Below are positions 1-7,331 of a stretch of 16,597 bases of DNA, piece by piece. Position numbers and translations under genes: made by a program. The DNA lies in assembly GCA_025056835.1 (NCBI GenBank), contig JANWVS010000004.1:1-16597 (forward strand), in the 5' to 3' direction. Each line of letters opens with the position of its first letter. Position 1 is the stretch's first letter. Below the pieces are notes generated by a model that was not told where the DNA came from, did not search any database, and was given only the letters and a program-made list of their open reading frames with translations. The stretch comes from Gemmataceae bacterium. Its GTDB lineage: Bacteria > Planctomycetota > Planctomycetia > Gemmatales > Gemmataceae.

Positions 1-982
1 TGACCTCGTAGCCGCCTTTTTCCTTGAAGATTTGCTCCAGCGTCTTCAGTTTCGGCACGCCTTCGACCCATTCCTTACGCTTAAATTGTTCTTCCAGCCG
101 CAGCGCTGTGAAGGCGCCCTTGGCGACGAAGAACAGTTCGTCCTTGTGGGCGATTTTGAGGTAAGTCAAGTGGGGGTTGACGGCAACGCCGACGTTGCTG
201 GTCAGGGTCCAGGGAGTCGTGGTCCAGACGAGCAAATGGCTCGGCGCGCCCGCTGCTCCGGCTCGCACTGCGCTCGAACCGCGCAGCGGGAATTTGACGA
301 AGACCGATCGATGCGCCACCAGCCGGTAGCCCTCGTTCATTTCCTGTTGACTGATGCCGGTACCGCAGCGGCCGCACCAAGGCATCGCATCGTATGATTT
401 GTAGATCAAACCGCGCTGGTGGCATTTCTTCAAAAAGCTCCAGATGGTGTAATTGTTCTCCTCCGACATCGTGAAATACGACCTGCGCTGGTCCGGACTT
501 TTGGCCCAGTCGGCGTCGGTACGGTCCCAGTCCATCCAGTAGCCCAGGCGGATCGATTGCTCGGTCTGCCGACGGGCAAACTTGTCAACACGTTCCTTGC
601 ACAGCCGCACAAATTGGTCGATCGACGCGAAGCGATCGCCGGGCACGAGGTTCTCAATGTCCCGTTTCGAGCGAAGGTTCAAATCCTTTTCGACTTCGAC
701 TTCGACCCATAATCCCTGGCAATCGAAGCCGTTTTGATAGCGCAGCTCATGGCCGGTCATGGCGAAGTACCGGCAATAGACGTCCTTGTAGGTGCGGCCC
801 CAGGCGTGGTGCACCCCCATGGGATTGTTGGCCGTGATCGGTCCATCGAGGAACGACCATTTCGGTTTGCCGCGGTTGCGCTCGCGCAGCTTGTCAAACG
901 CCCCAATCCGGTCCCAAAAGGCGAGAATAGCTCGTTCTTGAGCGGGGAAGTCGACTTGCGTGTCAACCTTTGCAAACGGCAT
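1..982 (-). CDS. ileS: Isoleucyl-tRNA synthetase, N-terminal part (runs off left edge)
   Basis: Class I synthetase that charges tRNA-Ile with isoleucine in the cytoplasm. Only the first 327 codons are in the window; the frame is open to base 1. Seen: an N-terminal catalytic segment with [17 protein letters not shown] (about residues 47-62) where most IleRS have the HIGH signature, a CxxC pair in PWCGRCGTG, and the [14 protein letters not shown] motif at the entry to the CP1 editing domain. The family is normally 900-1100 aa, so about two thirds lies to the left. The ATG at 982 is the first start after an in-frame stop (992-994) and is preceded by GAGGGA. A TAGAAT box lies about 33 bases upstream (1016-1021), with no convincing -35. 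Oddities: the signature reads GVHH, and an alanine/glycine-rich insert near residues 234-247 is encoded by a perfect hairpin. The gene is divergent from the zinc-ribbon gene. Identity is very secure. Confidence 0.97.
   Translation of the reverse strand, partial: MPFAKVDTQVDFPAQERAILAFWDRIGAFDKLRERNRGKPKWSFLDGPITANNPMGVHHAWGRTYKDVYCRYFAMTGHELRYQNGFDCQGLWVEVEVEKDLNLRSKRDIENLVPGDRFASIDQFVRLCKERVDKFARRQTEQSIRLGYWMDWDRTDADWAKSPDQRRSYFTMSEENNYTIWSFLKKCHQRGLIYKSYDAMPWCGRCGTGISQQEMNEGYRLVAHRSVFVKFPLRGSSAVRAGAAGAPSHLLVWTTTPWTLTSNVGVAVNPHLTYLKIAHKDELFFVAKGAFTALRLEEQFKRKEWVEGVPKLKTLEQIFKEKGGYEV
249..290. repeat. 42-base inverted-repeat hairpin inside ileS
   Basis: The arms CCCGCTGC (249-256) and GCAGCGGG (283-290) are perfect 8-base complements. 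Inside them CGGCTCG (259-265) pairs with CGAACCG (275-281) with one mismatch, which is a G-U pair in the ileS mRNA; the loop is 9 bases (266-274). The element is exactly 14 codons long, so it keeps the frame, and it encodes the Ala/Gly/Ser-rich stretch just before the [11 protein letters not shown] motif. I saw no second copy in this window. It could be a REP-like palindrome captured in a surface loop, or a chance structure in GC-rich code. Confidence 0.6.
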
Positions 983-1183
983 ACAAGTCCCTCAGCGCAC
1001 TAGACGGAAAGAGACATTCTATGGTTGCCGCCGCGGTTGCCTTGCCGATCCCGACACGGCCGTCAACTTGTCGATGATGGGCTTGCGGCATAAATTCAAG
1101 TTTCAACGGCCGCGAGGGTGCACACCTCGACGCCGCGCTCCTTCTTGAGCGTACTAACGGGCTTCTCAGATGGACGGTGGATC

Positions 1184-2176
1184 ATGCCGATCGTTGTGAC
1201 ATGCACCGGTTGCGGTGCGAGCATCAAGGCCCCCGATGACGCCGCCGGCAAAAAGGTGAAGTGCCCCAAGTGTACCACCGTGTTGCCCGTCCCCGAAAGT
1301 GTGGCCGCGGCAGACGCGATTCAAGCGACCACGCCGCCGCCACGGGTCGCGGCCGCCGACGATTGGGATGACGAACCGCGAAAGCGGCGCCGGCGAAGCG
1401 ATGATGATTTCGATGAAACCCAACCGCGCCGCCGCGACATCCGCGCTCGCTCCTCAGGCGGTGTCAACGGCCTGGCGATCGCCGGCATGGTCCTTGGGAT
1501 CGTCGGTATTGTCGTCGTCTTCATTCCATGCGTCGGCTGGCTGCTGGGTATCCTGCTTGGGATCGTTGGGGCGATTCTCAGCGGTATCGGCTTGGGCACG
1601 GCCTCCAGCGCCGGCAGCGGCAAAGGCCTGGCGATCGCCGGCCTCGTCCTTTCCATCCTTGCTGTGATTTGGGTGCCGGTGTACATTTTCATTGTCGTTG
1701 GTCTGGTGTTCCACAGCGCCGCCGATGCGGCACGACAGGCACAAAAGGCCATCGAAATCCAGCAGCAAATCATCAAGAACAATCCCAATGTCGACCCGGC
1801 CAAAGGTCCGCTCACGCCTGTCAGCGGCGAGTTGACCCTGGTTAACGGCCAAGCAACCGTGCAAGGCGCCTTGACCGTCAAGGACGCCCGCGATCGTCTT
1901 CGTCCTCTAGCCGTCTGCAAGGTGTATTCCGTCAAAATGACCGCAGGCACGACCTACCAAATCGACATGATGAAGAGCGATCCCAGGGAACAGTTGGATC
2001 CTTACCTGCGTCTGGAAAACGCCGCCGGCAATAATCTGGCTCAAGACGACGACGGTGGCGAAGGACTCAACGCCCGCATTCTTTTTGTTTGCCCCGCCAC
2101 CGACACTTACCGCGTTGTGGCGACGACCTTCGGCGGAAGCATCGGCAATTACACCTTGCGGGTGCAGGAAAAATAG
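1184..2176 (+). CDS. Zinc-ribbon membrane protein with DUF4190-like segments and a C-terminal PPC-like domain
   Basis: 330 aa, function unknown. Order of parts: an MJ0042/zinc-ribbon module with CxxC pairs at C7/C10 and C27/C30; a charged Asp/Arg-rich linker (about 60-90); hydrophobic segments at about 95-116, 117-139 and 147-176 in a Gly/Ala/Ile/Leu/Val-rich style typical of DUF4190 proteins; a short helical linker; and a C-terminal beta domain (about 217-329) with the spacing of bacterial pre-peptidase C-terminal (PPC) domains, ending in GNYTLRVQ. The ribbon and the PPC-like domain are probably on opposite sides of the membrane, with an odd number of crossings; this is inferred. The open frame reaches back to 1118, but the zinc ribbon begins at the ATG at 1184, behind GGACGGTGG, so I start there. 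It is divergent from ileS and convergent with the sigma factor gene. The domain calls come from pattern memory, not a search. Confidence 0.88.
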   Translation: MPIVVTCTGCGASIKAPDDAAGKKVKCPKCTTVLPVPESVAAADAIQATTPPPRVAAADDWDDEPRKRRRRSDDDFDETQPRRRDIRARSSGGVNGLAIAGMVLGIVGIVVVFIPCVGWLLGILLGIVGAILSGIGLGTASSAGSGKGLAIAGLVLSILAVIWVPVYIFIVVGLVFHSAADAARQAQKAIEIQQQIIKNNPNVDPAKGPLTPVSGELTLVNGQATVQGALTVKDARDRLRPLAVCKVYSVKMTAGTTYQIDMMKSDPREQLDPYLRLENAAGNNLAQDDDGGEGLNARILFVCPATDTYRVVATTFGGSIGNYTLRVQEK

Positions 2177-2189
2177 GCAACGAAAAGGA

Positions 2190-2217
2190 AACGGTCGGCG
2201 GGGGAGCGCCGACCGTT
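2190..2217. terminator. Bidirectional hairpin terminator between convergent genes
   Basis: An 11-base perfect stem (AACGGTCGGCG, 2190-2200, and CGCCGACCGTT, 2207-2217) with a 6-base loop sits between the zinc-ribbon stop (2176) and the sigma factor stop (2239). Read on the minus strand, the stem is followed by a T-rich run (TTCCTTTTCG), so it fits a Rho-independent terminator best for the sigma factor gene. On the plus strand the T-tract is missing, so it may only act as a 3' end stabiliser there. Confidence 0.75.
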
Positions 2218-2238
2218 CGAGCTGGGCCGCATCGGCAA

Positions 2239-4239
2239 TCATTCGCGTTCCCGTTCGCCGTCGCCCGGCAGCATAGTCACGGCCAATACTCGGCTGCGGT
2301 CCAAGCTGAGCGCCAAGGCCACGGCAACGCCGGGTCTTAGCTCCGACAGACGCACTTCGTTGCGACCGCGAAGGACCTTGGCGTCGGCCGCCACCTCAAA
2401 GGTTTGCTCTTGCCGCTCGCCGGCAACAACGATCTTGCGGGCTGAGGCGTCCACTTCCTTCACGCGCCCACGCACCTTGGGAGCGATCACATCAAGCGCC
2501 GAGGCTACTTTGGCGTCGTCGTCCACGGCGGCGAACACTTGCACCGCCTTGGTCAATTGGGCCGGGTTCAGCTCTGCCAACGGCTGATCGCCGTGGAGGA
2601 GGCGAATCTTACTGTCTTTGGCCAACGTCAACGTCTTGATGTGAAAATCGCCGTCGCGGCCGACCAGGATTCCCACCGTCCCCTTGCCGACGTCCAGCTC
2701 GACGATGACGCCGTTGAGACGTGTGTCTCGTTCCCGACGACGGCCGTCCCCCTCGCCGCGCGGTCGCCCCAATTCGCGAATGCCGGAACGGATCGCCAGG
2801 ACCCATTGGCGATCTTCCGATAATTGCAGCGCCACGGGTTGACCGCCCTTCAACTCGCCCAGGCCGATGGCTTTGTCGCCGTGAAAGATTTTCGCGTCGT
2901 CGGCCACCTTCAAGGTCGCTTCCCCGGCCCGCTCGCTGCGAATGGTGATCGTTTTCTTGGCGGCATCGACGCTCACCAGCTGGGCGTTTTGCGTCGGCCG
3001 CTCCAGGCGGATGGCAGTGACCGCCTCCTTTTCGTTAAGGACCAAATGCACGATCATCCCCTCCTTGAGGTCGGCAACGGTCAGCGGCCGCGGCGAGCTG
3101 CTCATGATCTTGACGTTCTTGCCGTCGAGCATGAAAGTCGCTTCGCCGCGTTCGTTGTCGCGCGCCAGGCGAATCGTGATCGTGTTTTCCCTGGCGTCGT
3201 GGCTTTTGAAGGCGCCGCGCACGGTCGTTTCTTTTTCGCGGCGCTCGCCCTGGCCTGGGTCTTGGGGACGGCGTTGCTCCCCGTCGCGATCCTGGGCCGT
3301 GTCAAGCACCGTGTCCGGCGGCGGTTCGAACACGGCGAAATCGAGGTCCGCAGCCGCCAACGGGACAGCTGGCGCCGGCGTACCCCGGCCGGCCCAGGCC
3401 TGATGGACGGCGACGGTCCCTCCCAGGCCAACGACGCAGGTCAGGGTCAGAATCAAACCGGCAATCTTGCACTTCGCGATCAGCATGGCTTGTAGCACTC
3501 CTTGGGCCAACTGCACAGACAGACGAGAAGCCGCTGCGGCCACATGACCGGCGGCAAAGGAGACGGCGGCCCGCGTCGTGGCTTCAACCAGGCTCGCCTC
3601 GGCCGCACCGTCCGTCAGCAGACCGGCGCACAGCGCCGCGGGCAAGGTCAACCCTCGGCGACGTAGCCGTTCCCGGAGCAGTTCGCGGCCGCGTTCCAAT
3701 CGGCCCTTGACGGAGCCAAGCGACCACCCCAGCTCCGCGGCGGCTTCCTCGCGCGTCTTGCCGTCGAAATAGCACAACAGCAACGGCGCTCGATACTTGG
3801 CCGGCAGCTGCTGCAACTCCTCATCGAGCACGCCGCTGAGTTCATTCCACGCGGCATCGAGGACGGCGGCGCGGGACACGGCCTGACTTTCGCGACGCCG
3901 ACGCCGTTGATGGGTGCGCCTGGCGCGCACGGCCACGCGATAGGCAACGCCGTACAGCCAGTTCCGCACACTGTCGTGCCAACCACCTTGTCCGGCCTTG
4001 CGGGCCAACACCAGAAACGTCGCTTGGAAGGCGTCGTCGGCGTCCGCGGCGTTGCCCAGCACCCGCCGACATACGCCCCGCACCATGTCGCCGTGGCGGC
4101 GGACGAGCTGTTCGAAGGCAACTTCGTCGCCGGCGGCGGCAAAGGCCGTCAGCAGCTCGCGGTCGGTGGCGGCGGCGCGGTTGGCCCGCACGGCCAGACC
4201 TCGCAACCGCAACATCGCCTTGGCCAATACCTGGGCCAT
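2239..4239 (-). CDS. ECF sigma-70 factor fused to a transmembrane segment and extracytoplasmic repeats
   Basis: 666 aa, against about 170-200 for a simple ECF factor. Residues 26-90 are a region 2 domain, including ADADDAFQATFLVLARKA, a form common in planctomycete ECF factors. Residues 144-197 are region 4 with a helix-turn-helix (LPAKYRAPLLLCYFDG, then SLGSVKGRLERGRELL). An Ala-rich stretch follows, one hydrophobic span at about 258-281, an acidic/Pro linker, and four repeats of 65-75 residues (about 340-413, 418-485, 507-583, 588-656). Each repeat holds a short beta motif, a 'DAK' or 'DSK' turn, an 'L.EL..G' step and a closing 'V.AI' strand. The sigma half would be cytoplasmic and the repeats periplasmic (inferred). 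The start chosen is the ATG at 4239, with AGGAG seven bases upstream; a GTG at 4260 lacks such support. No separate anti-sigma gene is adjacent, so the C-terminal part may itself be the sensor or inhibitor. Confidence 0.92.
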   Translation of the reverse strand: MAQVLAKAMLRLRGLAVRANRAAATDRELLTAFAAAGDEVAFEQLVRRHGDMVRGVCRRVLGNAADADDAFQATFLVLARKAGQGGWHDSVRNWLYGVAYRVAVRARRTHQRRRRRESQAVSRAAVLDAAWNELSGVLDEELQQLPAKYRAPLLLCYFDGKTREEAAAELGWSLGSVKGRLERGRELLRERLRRRGLTLPAALCAGLLTDGAAEASLVEATTRAAVSFAAGHVAAAASRLSVQLAQGVLQAMLIAKCKIAGLILTLTCVVGLGGTVAVHQAWAGRGTPAPAVPLAAADLDFAVFEPPPDTVLDTAQDRDGEQRRPQDPGQGERREKETTVRGAFKSHDARENTITIRLARDNERGEATFMLDGKNVKIMSSSPRPLTVADLKEGMIVHLVLNEKEAVTAIRLERPTQNAQLVSVDAAKKTITIRSERAGEATLKVADDAKIFHGDKAIGLGELKGGQPVALQLSEDRQWVLAIRSGIRELGRPRGEGDGRRRERDTRLNGVIVELDVGKGTVGILVGRDGDFHIKTLTLAKDSKIRLLHGDQPLAELNPAQLTKAVQVFAAVDDDAKVASALDVIAPKVRGRVKEVDASARKIVVAGERQEQTFEVAADAKVLRGRNEVRLSELRPGVAVALALSLDRSRVLAVTMLPGDGERERE

Positions 4240-4363
4240 GGTCCGTCTCCTTTCACCCACCTAATGCCCGCCGCGCGGGACCGCGGCACGCCGTGGAAAA
4301 CTGTTTGCCAACGATGGCCGACCACCAGCCGCTTGACCGGCGCGCCGCGCCGCCGCTGCCGTT

Positions 4364-5773
4364 CTAGTGCCGGCCTAGATACGCTGCAATGCTCTCGGCG
4401 ACGACGCTGCCCTGTTCCACACAATCGTTCAGGGCGACACCGTGATAGGCATTGCCGGCCAGGAACAAGCCCCGGTGTTGCCCCAGACGTTCGCGAATCC
4501 ACGCCAAGCGCTCGAGGTGGCCGACGTGGTATTGCGGAATGGCCCGGTCCCAGCGGATGATCTTCGCAAAGACCGGCGCCGCCTCAATGCCCATCGCCTG
4601 ACGCAGCTCGCCACGGACGGCCGCCAGCAAGCGGCAGTCGTCCCAGCCGACGACTTCCGCGCGTTGCCAGCCGCCGCACAGCGCCCGTATCAACACGCAG
4701 CCGTCGGGAGCGCGGTGCGGATAGATCGACGAACACCATTGGGCACCGAGTACGTCGCGCCCCAGCCGCTGCGGCGCGATGAAGCCGAATCCGTCCAGCG
4801 ACATGGGTACGTCAGTCCGGCGAAAGCCGAGAGCGACGACGGCGATGCGATTGTAGGCAATAGCGGCCACGCGCTCGGCCAACTCGGCATCGAGGTCGTC
4901 GAGCAAGGCCGCCTGGCCGTAGGCGGGGCAGGCGAGCACCAAGGCGTCGGCCGTCCAGCTCTCGCGCCCAGCGCCGTGAACGATCCAACGGGTCCGACCG
5001 TCTCGTCGCGCTCCGGCATCGATGGCGATGCGACGAATGCCGACGCCGAGAAGCGGCGGCCGTTGCAAGGCGGCAGCCACCGACTCGCTCAACTCACGTA
5101 AGCCTCCGACCAGCGACCACATCTTACCCGGTCGCTGGTAAGCGCGTCCCGCGGCCTTGGCTTGGGCGCGGCGCTGGCGGGCGGTTCGCGCCAACCCCTT
5201 GAGAAGGCTGCCGTGAGTGCGTTCCAACTCGGCCAGGCGCGGAAAGCAGGCCGGCAAGCTCAGCAATTCCGGATCGCCGGCAAAGATGCCCGTGACCAGG
5301 GCGTCGGCGAGGACCTCGGCGGCTTCCTTGCCAGCGCGGCGGCGGGCGAAGGCGGCGATCGATTCATCGCGCGGCTGCGGCAGCGGTTTGCGAAAGCGCT
5401 CCAGAAGCAGATGCCACTTACCGCGCCAACTGAGCAGATCGGTTCGCAGCAGGTCCAACGGGCTGCCGGGCAAGCGTCGCAAGCGGTCGCCCAGGAACAA
5501 GTACCGGTTCTTGGCCGCGGCTTCTGTGGCGCACACCAGGCGGCCCTCCAAACCAAGATCGCGGCAGAGTTGGACCGTCGCGGGTTTGCTGTCGAGAAAG
5601 CCGTTGGGACCGAATTCCACCAGGAAGCCGTCGCGGCGCTCCGTCCAGGCGGTGCCGCCGGGTCGACTGTCGCGTTCGAGGACCACCACGTCGGCCCCGG
5701 GCAACCGGGACTGAAGTCGATAGGCAATGGCTAGGCCGGAGATGCCGGCGCCAACGATGACAATGCGAGGCAT
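4364..5773 (-). CDS. hemY: Oxygen-dependent protoporphyrinogen/coproporphyrinogen oxidase
   Basis: FAD-dependent oxidase of late heme synthesis that removes six electrons from a porphyrinogen. 469 aa, matching the family's 450-480. Seen: a dinucleotide-binding motif IVGAGISGLAIAYRL at the N-terminus, an ERD acidic turn followed by RPGG near residue 38, a WTERRDGFLVEFGPNGF segment typical of HemY, and the C-terminal FAD contact FLAGNAYHGVALNDC at about residue 440. Whether it acts on protoporphyrinogen IX or coproporphyrinogen III cannot be read from the sequence. The start chosen is the ATG at 5773; a GTG two codons upstream (5779) is possible, and neither has a clear Shine-Dalgarno. It lies 69 bases after the ACT-domain gene and 124 bases before the sigma factor gene on the same strand. 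No other heme gene is visible. Confidence 0.94.
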   Translation of the reverse strand: MPRIVIVGAGISGLAIAYRLQSRLPGADVVVLERDSRPGGTAWTERRDGFLVEFGPNGFLDSKPATVQLCRDLGLEGRLVCATEAAAKNRYLFLGDRLRRLPGSPLDLLRTDLLSWRGKWHLLLERFRKPLPQPRDESIAAFARRRAGKEAAEVLADALVTGIFAGDPELLSLPACFPRLAELERTHGSLLKGLARTARQRRAQAKAAGRAYQRPGKMWSLVGGLRELSESVAAALQRPPLLGVGIRRIAIDAGARRDGRTRWIVHGAGRESWTADALVLACPAYGQAALLDDLDAELAERVAAIAYNRIAVVALGFRRTDVPMSLDGFGFIAPQRLGRDVLGAQWCSSIYPHRAPDGCVLIRALCGGWQRAEVVGWDDCRLLAAVRGELRQAMGIEAAPVFAKIIRWDRAIPQYHVGHLERLAWIRERLGQHRGLFLAGNAYHGVALNDCVEQGSVVAESIAAYLGRH

Positions 5774-5842
5774 AGACACCGGCGACGAGCAGTACGCTTG
5801 AAACCGACGGCGGCCGCGCGGTCCGGCAACCGCCGAGGGGAA

Positions 5843-6304
5843 TCACTGCTTTTTGTAAGTTCGTTGATCGCGGAGCGGGCGAATCTGAATGCGGCGGTTA
5901 CTGTGGTTTCCTGCCGCGGCGAGGACACGTTCGGCTTTCTCCAGATTGGAGACCTTGAAGATGCCGTGGACCTTGCCGTTGCGGCCGCCGGAACTGCAAT
6001 AGGCGTAGTCGATGTTGATGTGCCCGCCGGCGAGTGTCTCGCACACATGGGCCAGCGCTCCGGGTTGGTTTCGCAACTCCACGACCAGCACGTCGTTGAC
6101 CGTGCTTTGCAAATTCAAGTCGGACAACGCCTTCTTAGTGGCGACTTCGTCTTCGGTCACCAGGCGAAGCACGCCCTTGTCCTGCCGATCCATGACCGCC
6201 AAGGCAATGATGTTGATCTTGGCTTGCGCCAGGGCCGATAGCACCTGGGCCAGCCGGCCGGGCTTGTTCTCCAAGTACACCGTCAGTTGCTTCCGCGATG
6301 CCAC
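5843..6304 (-). CDS. Tandem ACT-domain amino-acid-binding protein
   Basis: 153 aa made almost entirely of two ACT domains (about residues 5-68 and 72-132), small beta-alpha-beta modules that usually bind amino acids at domain interfaces. The first begins [19 protein letters not shown] and the second [18 protein letters not shown]; both show the ACT 'N-x-P-G-x-L' turn. There is no catalytic domain, so a regulatory or ligand-sensing role is likely (inferred); the target is unknown. The open frame continues to 6496, but that upstream part does not look like protein. The GTG at 6304 is preceded by AAGGAG with six bases of spacing, which settles the start. It is divergent from hisB across 197 bases and upstream of hemY on the same strand. 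Confidence 0.9.
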   Translation of the reverse strand: MASRKQLTVYLENKPGRLAQVLSALAQAKINIIALAVMDRQDKGVLRLVTEDEVATKKALSDLNLQSTVNDVLVVELRNQPGALAHVCETLAGGHINIDYAYCSSGGRNGKVHGIFKVSNLEKAERVLAAAGNHSNRRIQIRPLRDQRTYKKQ

Positions 6305-6340
6305 GTCACACTCCTTGCCGAAAACTTGACTTCGAAGATC

Positions 6341-6369
6341 ATTTTGAGGTCGTTGACCGCTATTGTAAA
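6341..6369 (-). promoter_or_regulatory. Putative sigma-70-type promoter for the ACT-domain gene
   Basis: On the minus strand TTTACA (6369-6364) and CAAAAT (6346-6341) are separated by 17 bases. The -35 matches the consensus at five of six positions and the -10 at four of six. The downstream end is 36 bases above the GTG start at 6304. Prediction only. Confidence 0.42.
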
Positions 6370-6464
6370 TGCCGAAAAGCAAGCTGCCAGCGGCACGGCC
6401 GGCACGTTCGGCGTTTTCCGCCCTCCCGGTCACGGCCGCCGGCCCCCAGCCGCCGCATTTCCTC

Positions 6465-6492
6465 TTGGCTTTTGCCTCGCCTCGCTTATCAT
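6465..6492 (+). promoter_or_regulatory. Putative promoter immediately upstream of hisB
   Basis: TTGGCT (6465-6470) and TATCAT (6487-6492) are separated by 16 bases. The -10 ends nine bases before the hisB ATG at 6502, so transcription would begin at or within a few bases of the start codon, giving a leaderless or nearly leaderless mRNA. No Shine-Dalgarno is visible before this ATG, which fits. Confidence 0.38.
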
Positions 6493-6501
6493 GCAAGTGT
6501 C

Positions 6502-7089
6502 ATGCCTCGCATCGCGCAAATCCATCGACAAACGAACGAAACCAATGTGGCCCTGGCCATCGACCTCGACGGAACCGGACAAGCGCGCATTCAAACCGGC
6601 CTTGGTTTCTTCGACCACATGCTCGACCTGTTGGCCCGGCACAGCCTCATCGACATCACGGTCGAAGCCCGCGGCGATCTCCACGTCGACGCTCATCATA
6701 CCGTCGAAGATGTCGGCATCTGCCTGGGCCAAGCGGTGCGCCAGGCACTCGGCGACAAGGCGGGCATCCGCCGCTACGGCGCCATGACCCTGCCCATGGA
6801 CGAAACGTTGGCCACCGTCGCCATCGACTTGGGCGGGCGACCGTTTTTGGCATGGAACGTCGCCCTTGCTCCCGAGATGCTCGGCACGTTCAACACGGCT
6901 CTGGCGGAAGAGTTCTGGCGGGCGGTCGCCAGCAATGGCTTCATGAACCTGCACGTTGTCTGCCATTACGGCCGAAACGCCCATCACATCATCGAAGCGA
7001 TCTTCAAAGCCGCGGCCCGGGCACTGCGGCAAGCTGTGGAAGCCGATCCGCGGCATTCTGGGGTGCCATCGACCAAGGGCCTGTTGTAG
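6502..7089 (+). CDS. hisB: Imidazoleglycerol-phosphate dehydratase
   Basis: Dehydrates imidazole-glycerol phosphate to imidazole-acetol phosphate, the sixth step of histidine synthesis; cytoplasmic, manganese-dependent in the family. 195 aa, the usual length of the monofunctional enzyme; no HisB-type phosphatase domain is present. Metal-binding signatures are intact: [13 protein letters not shown] (about 35-47), [11 protein letters not shown] (63-73), [17 protein letters not shown] (154-170) and the closing STKG. The start is the ATG at 6502; the longer frame reaching 6298 is not protein-like, and there is no other ATG or GTG near the N-terminus that fits the family. It stands alone, with no other his gene in the window, and is divergent from the ACT-domain gene. 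Confidence 0.97.
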   Translation: MPRIAQIHRQTNETNVALAIDLDGTGQARIQTGLGFFDHMLDLLARHSLIDITVEARGDLHVDAHHTVEDVGICLGQAVRQALGDKAGIRRYGAMTLPMDETLATVAIDLGGRPFLAWNVALAPEMLGTFNTALAEEFWRAVASNGFMNLHVVCHYGRNAHHIIEAIFKAAARALRQAVEADPRHSGVPSTKGLL

Positions 7090-7259
7090 CAGCCCCAACA
7101 GCCAGTCGACGGCATCCGCTTTCGTCGGCGGCGTGCAGGGCCGTTCGCGAGCGGCGCAAGCCGTTAATTTCGAATGATCCGGATTGGTTTTCGACTCAGG
7201 CAAAAGGACTCATGGCACAATCGAACAGCCCTGGCCGGCGTGCGTGAGCGGCGTCGCTC

Positions 7260-7289
7260 TTGACTGGGGCCTAAGGGAGCAGCTAATAA
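7260..7289 (+). promoter_or_regulatory. Putative promoter for the membrane fusion protein gene
   Basis: TTGACT (7260-7265) and TAATAA (7284-7289) are separated by 18 bases, in the most AT-rich spot of the 242-base gap between hisB and the next gene; an overlapping TATACT (7290-7295) is an alternative -10. It lies about 40 bases above the ATG at 7332. The rest of the gap (7090-7259) shows no gene that I can support. Confidence 0.5.
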
Positions 7290-7331
7290 TATACTTCGGG
7301 GTGAAGATTTTCCTAGCGGGCGCAAACCGCG

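Noticed and set aside
664..700. GGTTCAAATCC resembling a tRNA T-loop
   Set aside because: It lies inside the ileS coding sequence with no acceptor or anticodon stems around it.
4240..4260. GTG start seven codons upstream for the sigma factor gene
   Set aside because: It would place the AGGAG ribosome site inside the coding sequence; the ATG at 4239 fits that site.
4262..4363. GC-rich palindromes between the sigma factor gene and hemY
   Set aside because: Several short overlapping palindromes (such as GGCGCGCC) occur, but none makes a clear stem and loop with a T-tract, so I do not call a terminator.
6305..6496. N-terminal extension of the ACT-domain gene to 6496
   Set aside because: The extension lacks protein character, covers the predicted promoter, and the GTG at 6304 has an ideal ribosome binding site.
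6369..7247. A 292-codon plus-strand frame overlapping hisB in another frame
   Set aside because: Its composition is Arg/His/Pro-rich filler, and hisB occupies the same bases with full family motifs.
7212..7247. An 11-codon frame with a GGA upstream in the hisB to adaptor gap
   Set aside because: It lies before the predicted promoter at 7260, so it would not be on the adaptor transcript; short frames like this are expected by chance.
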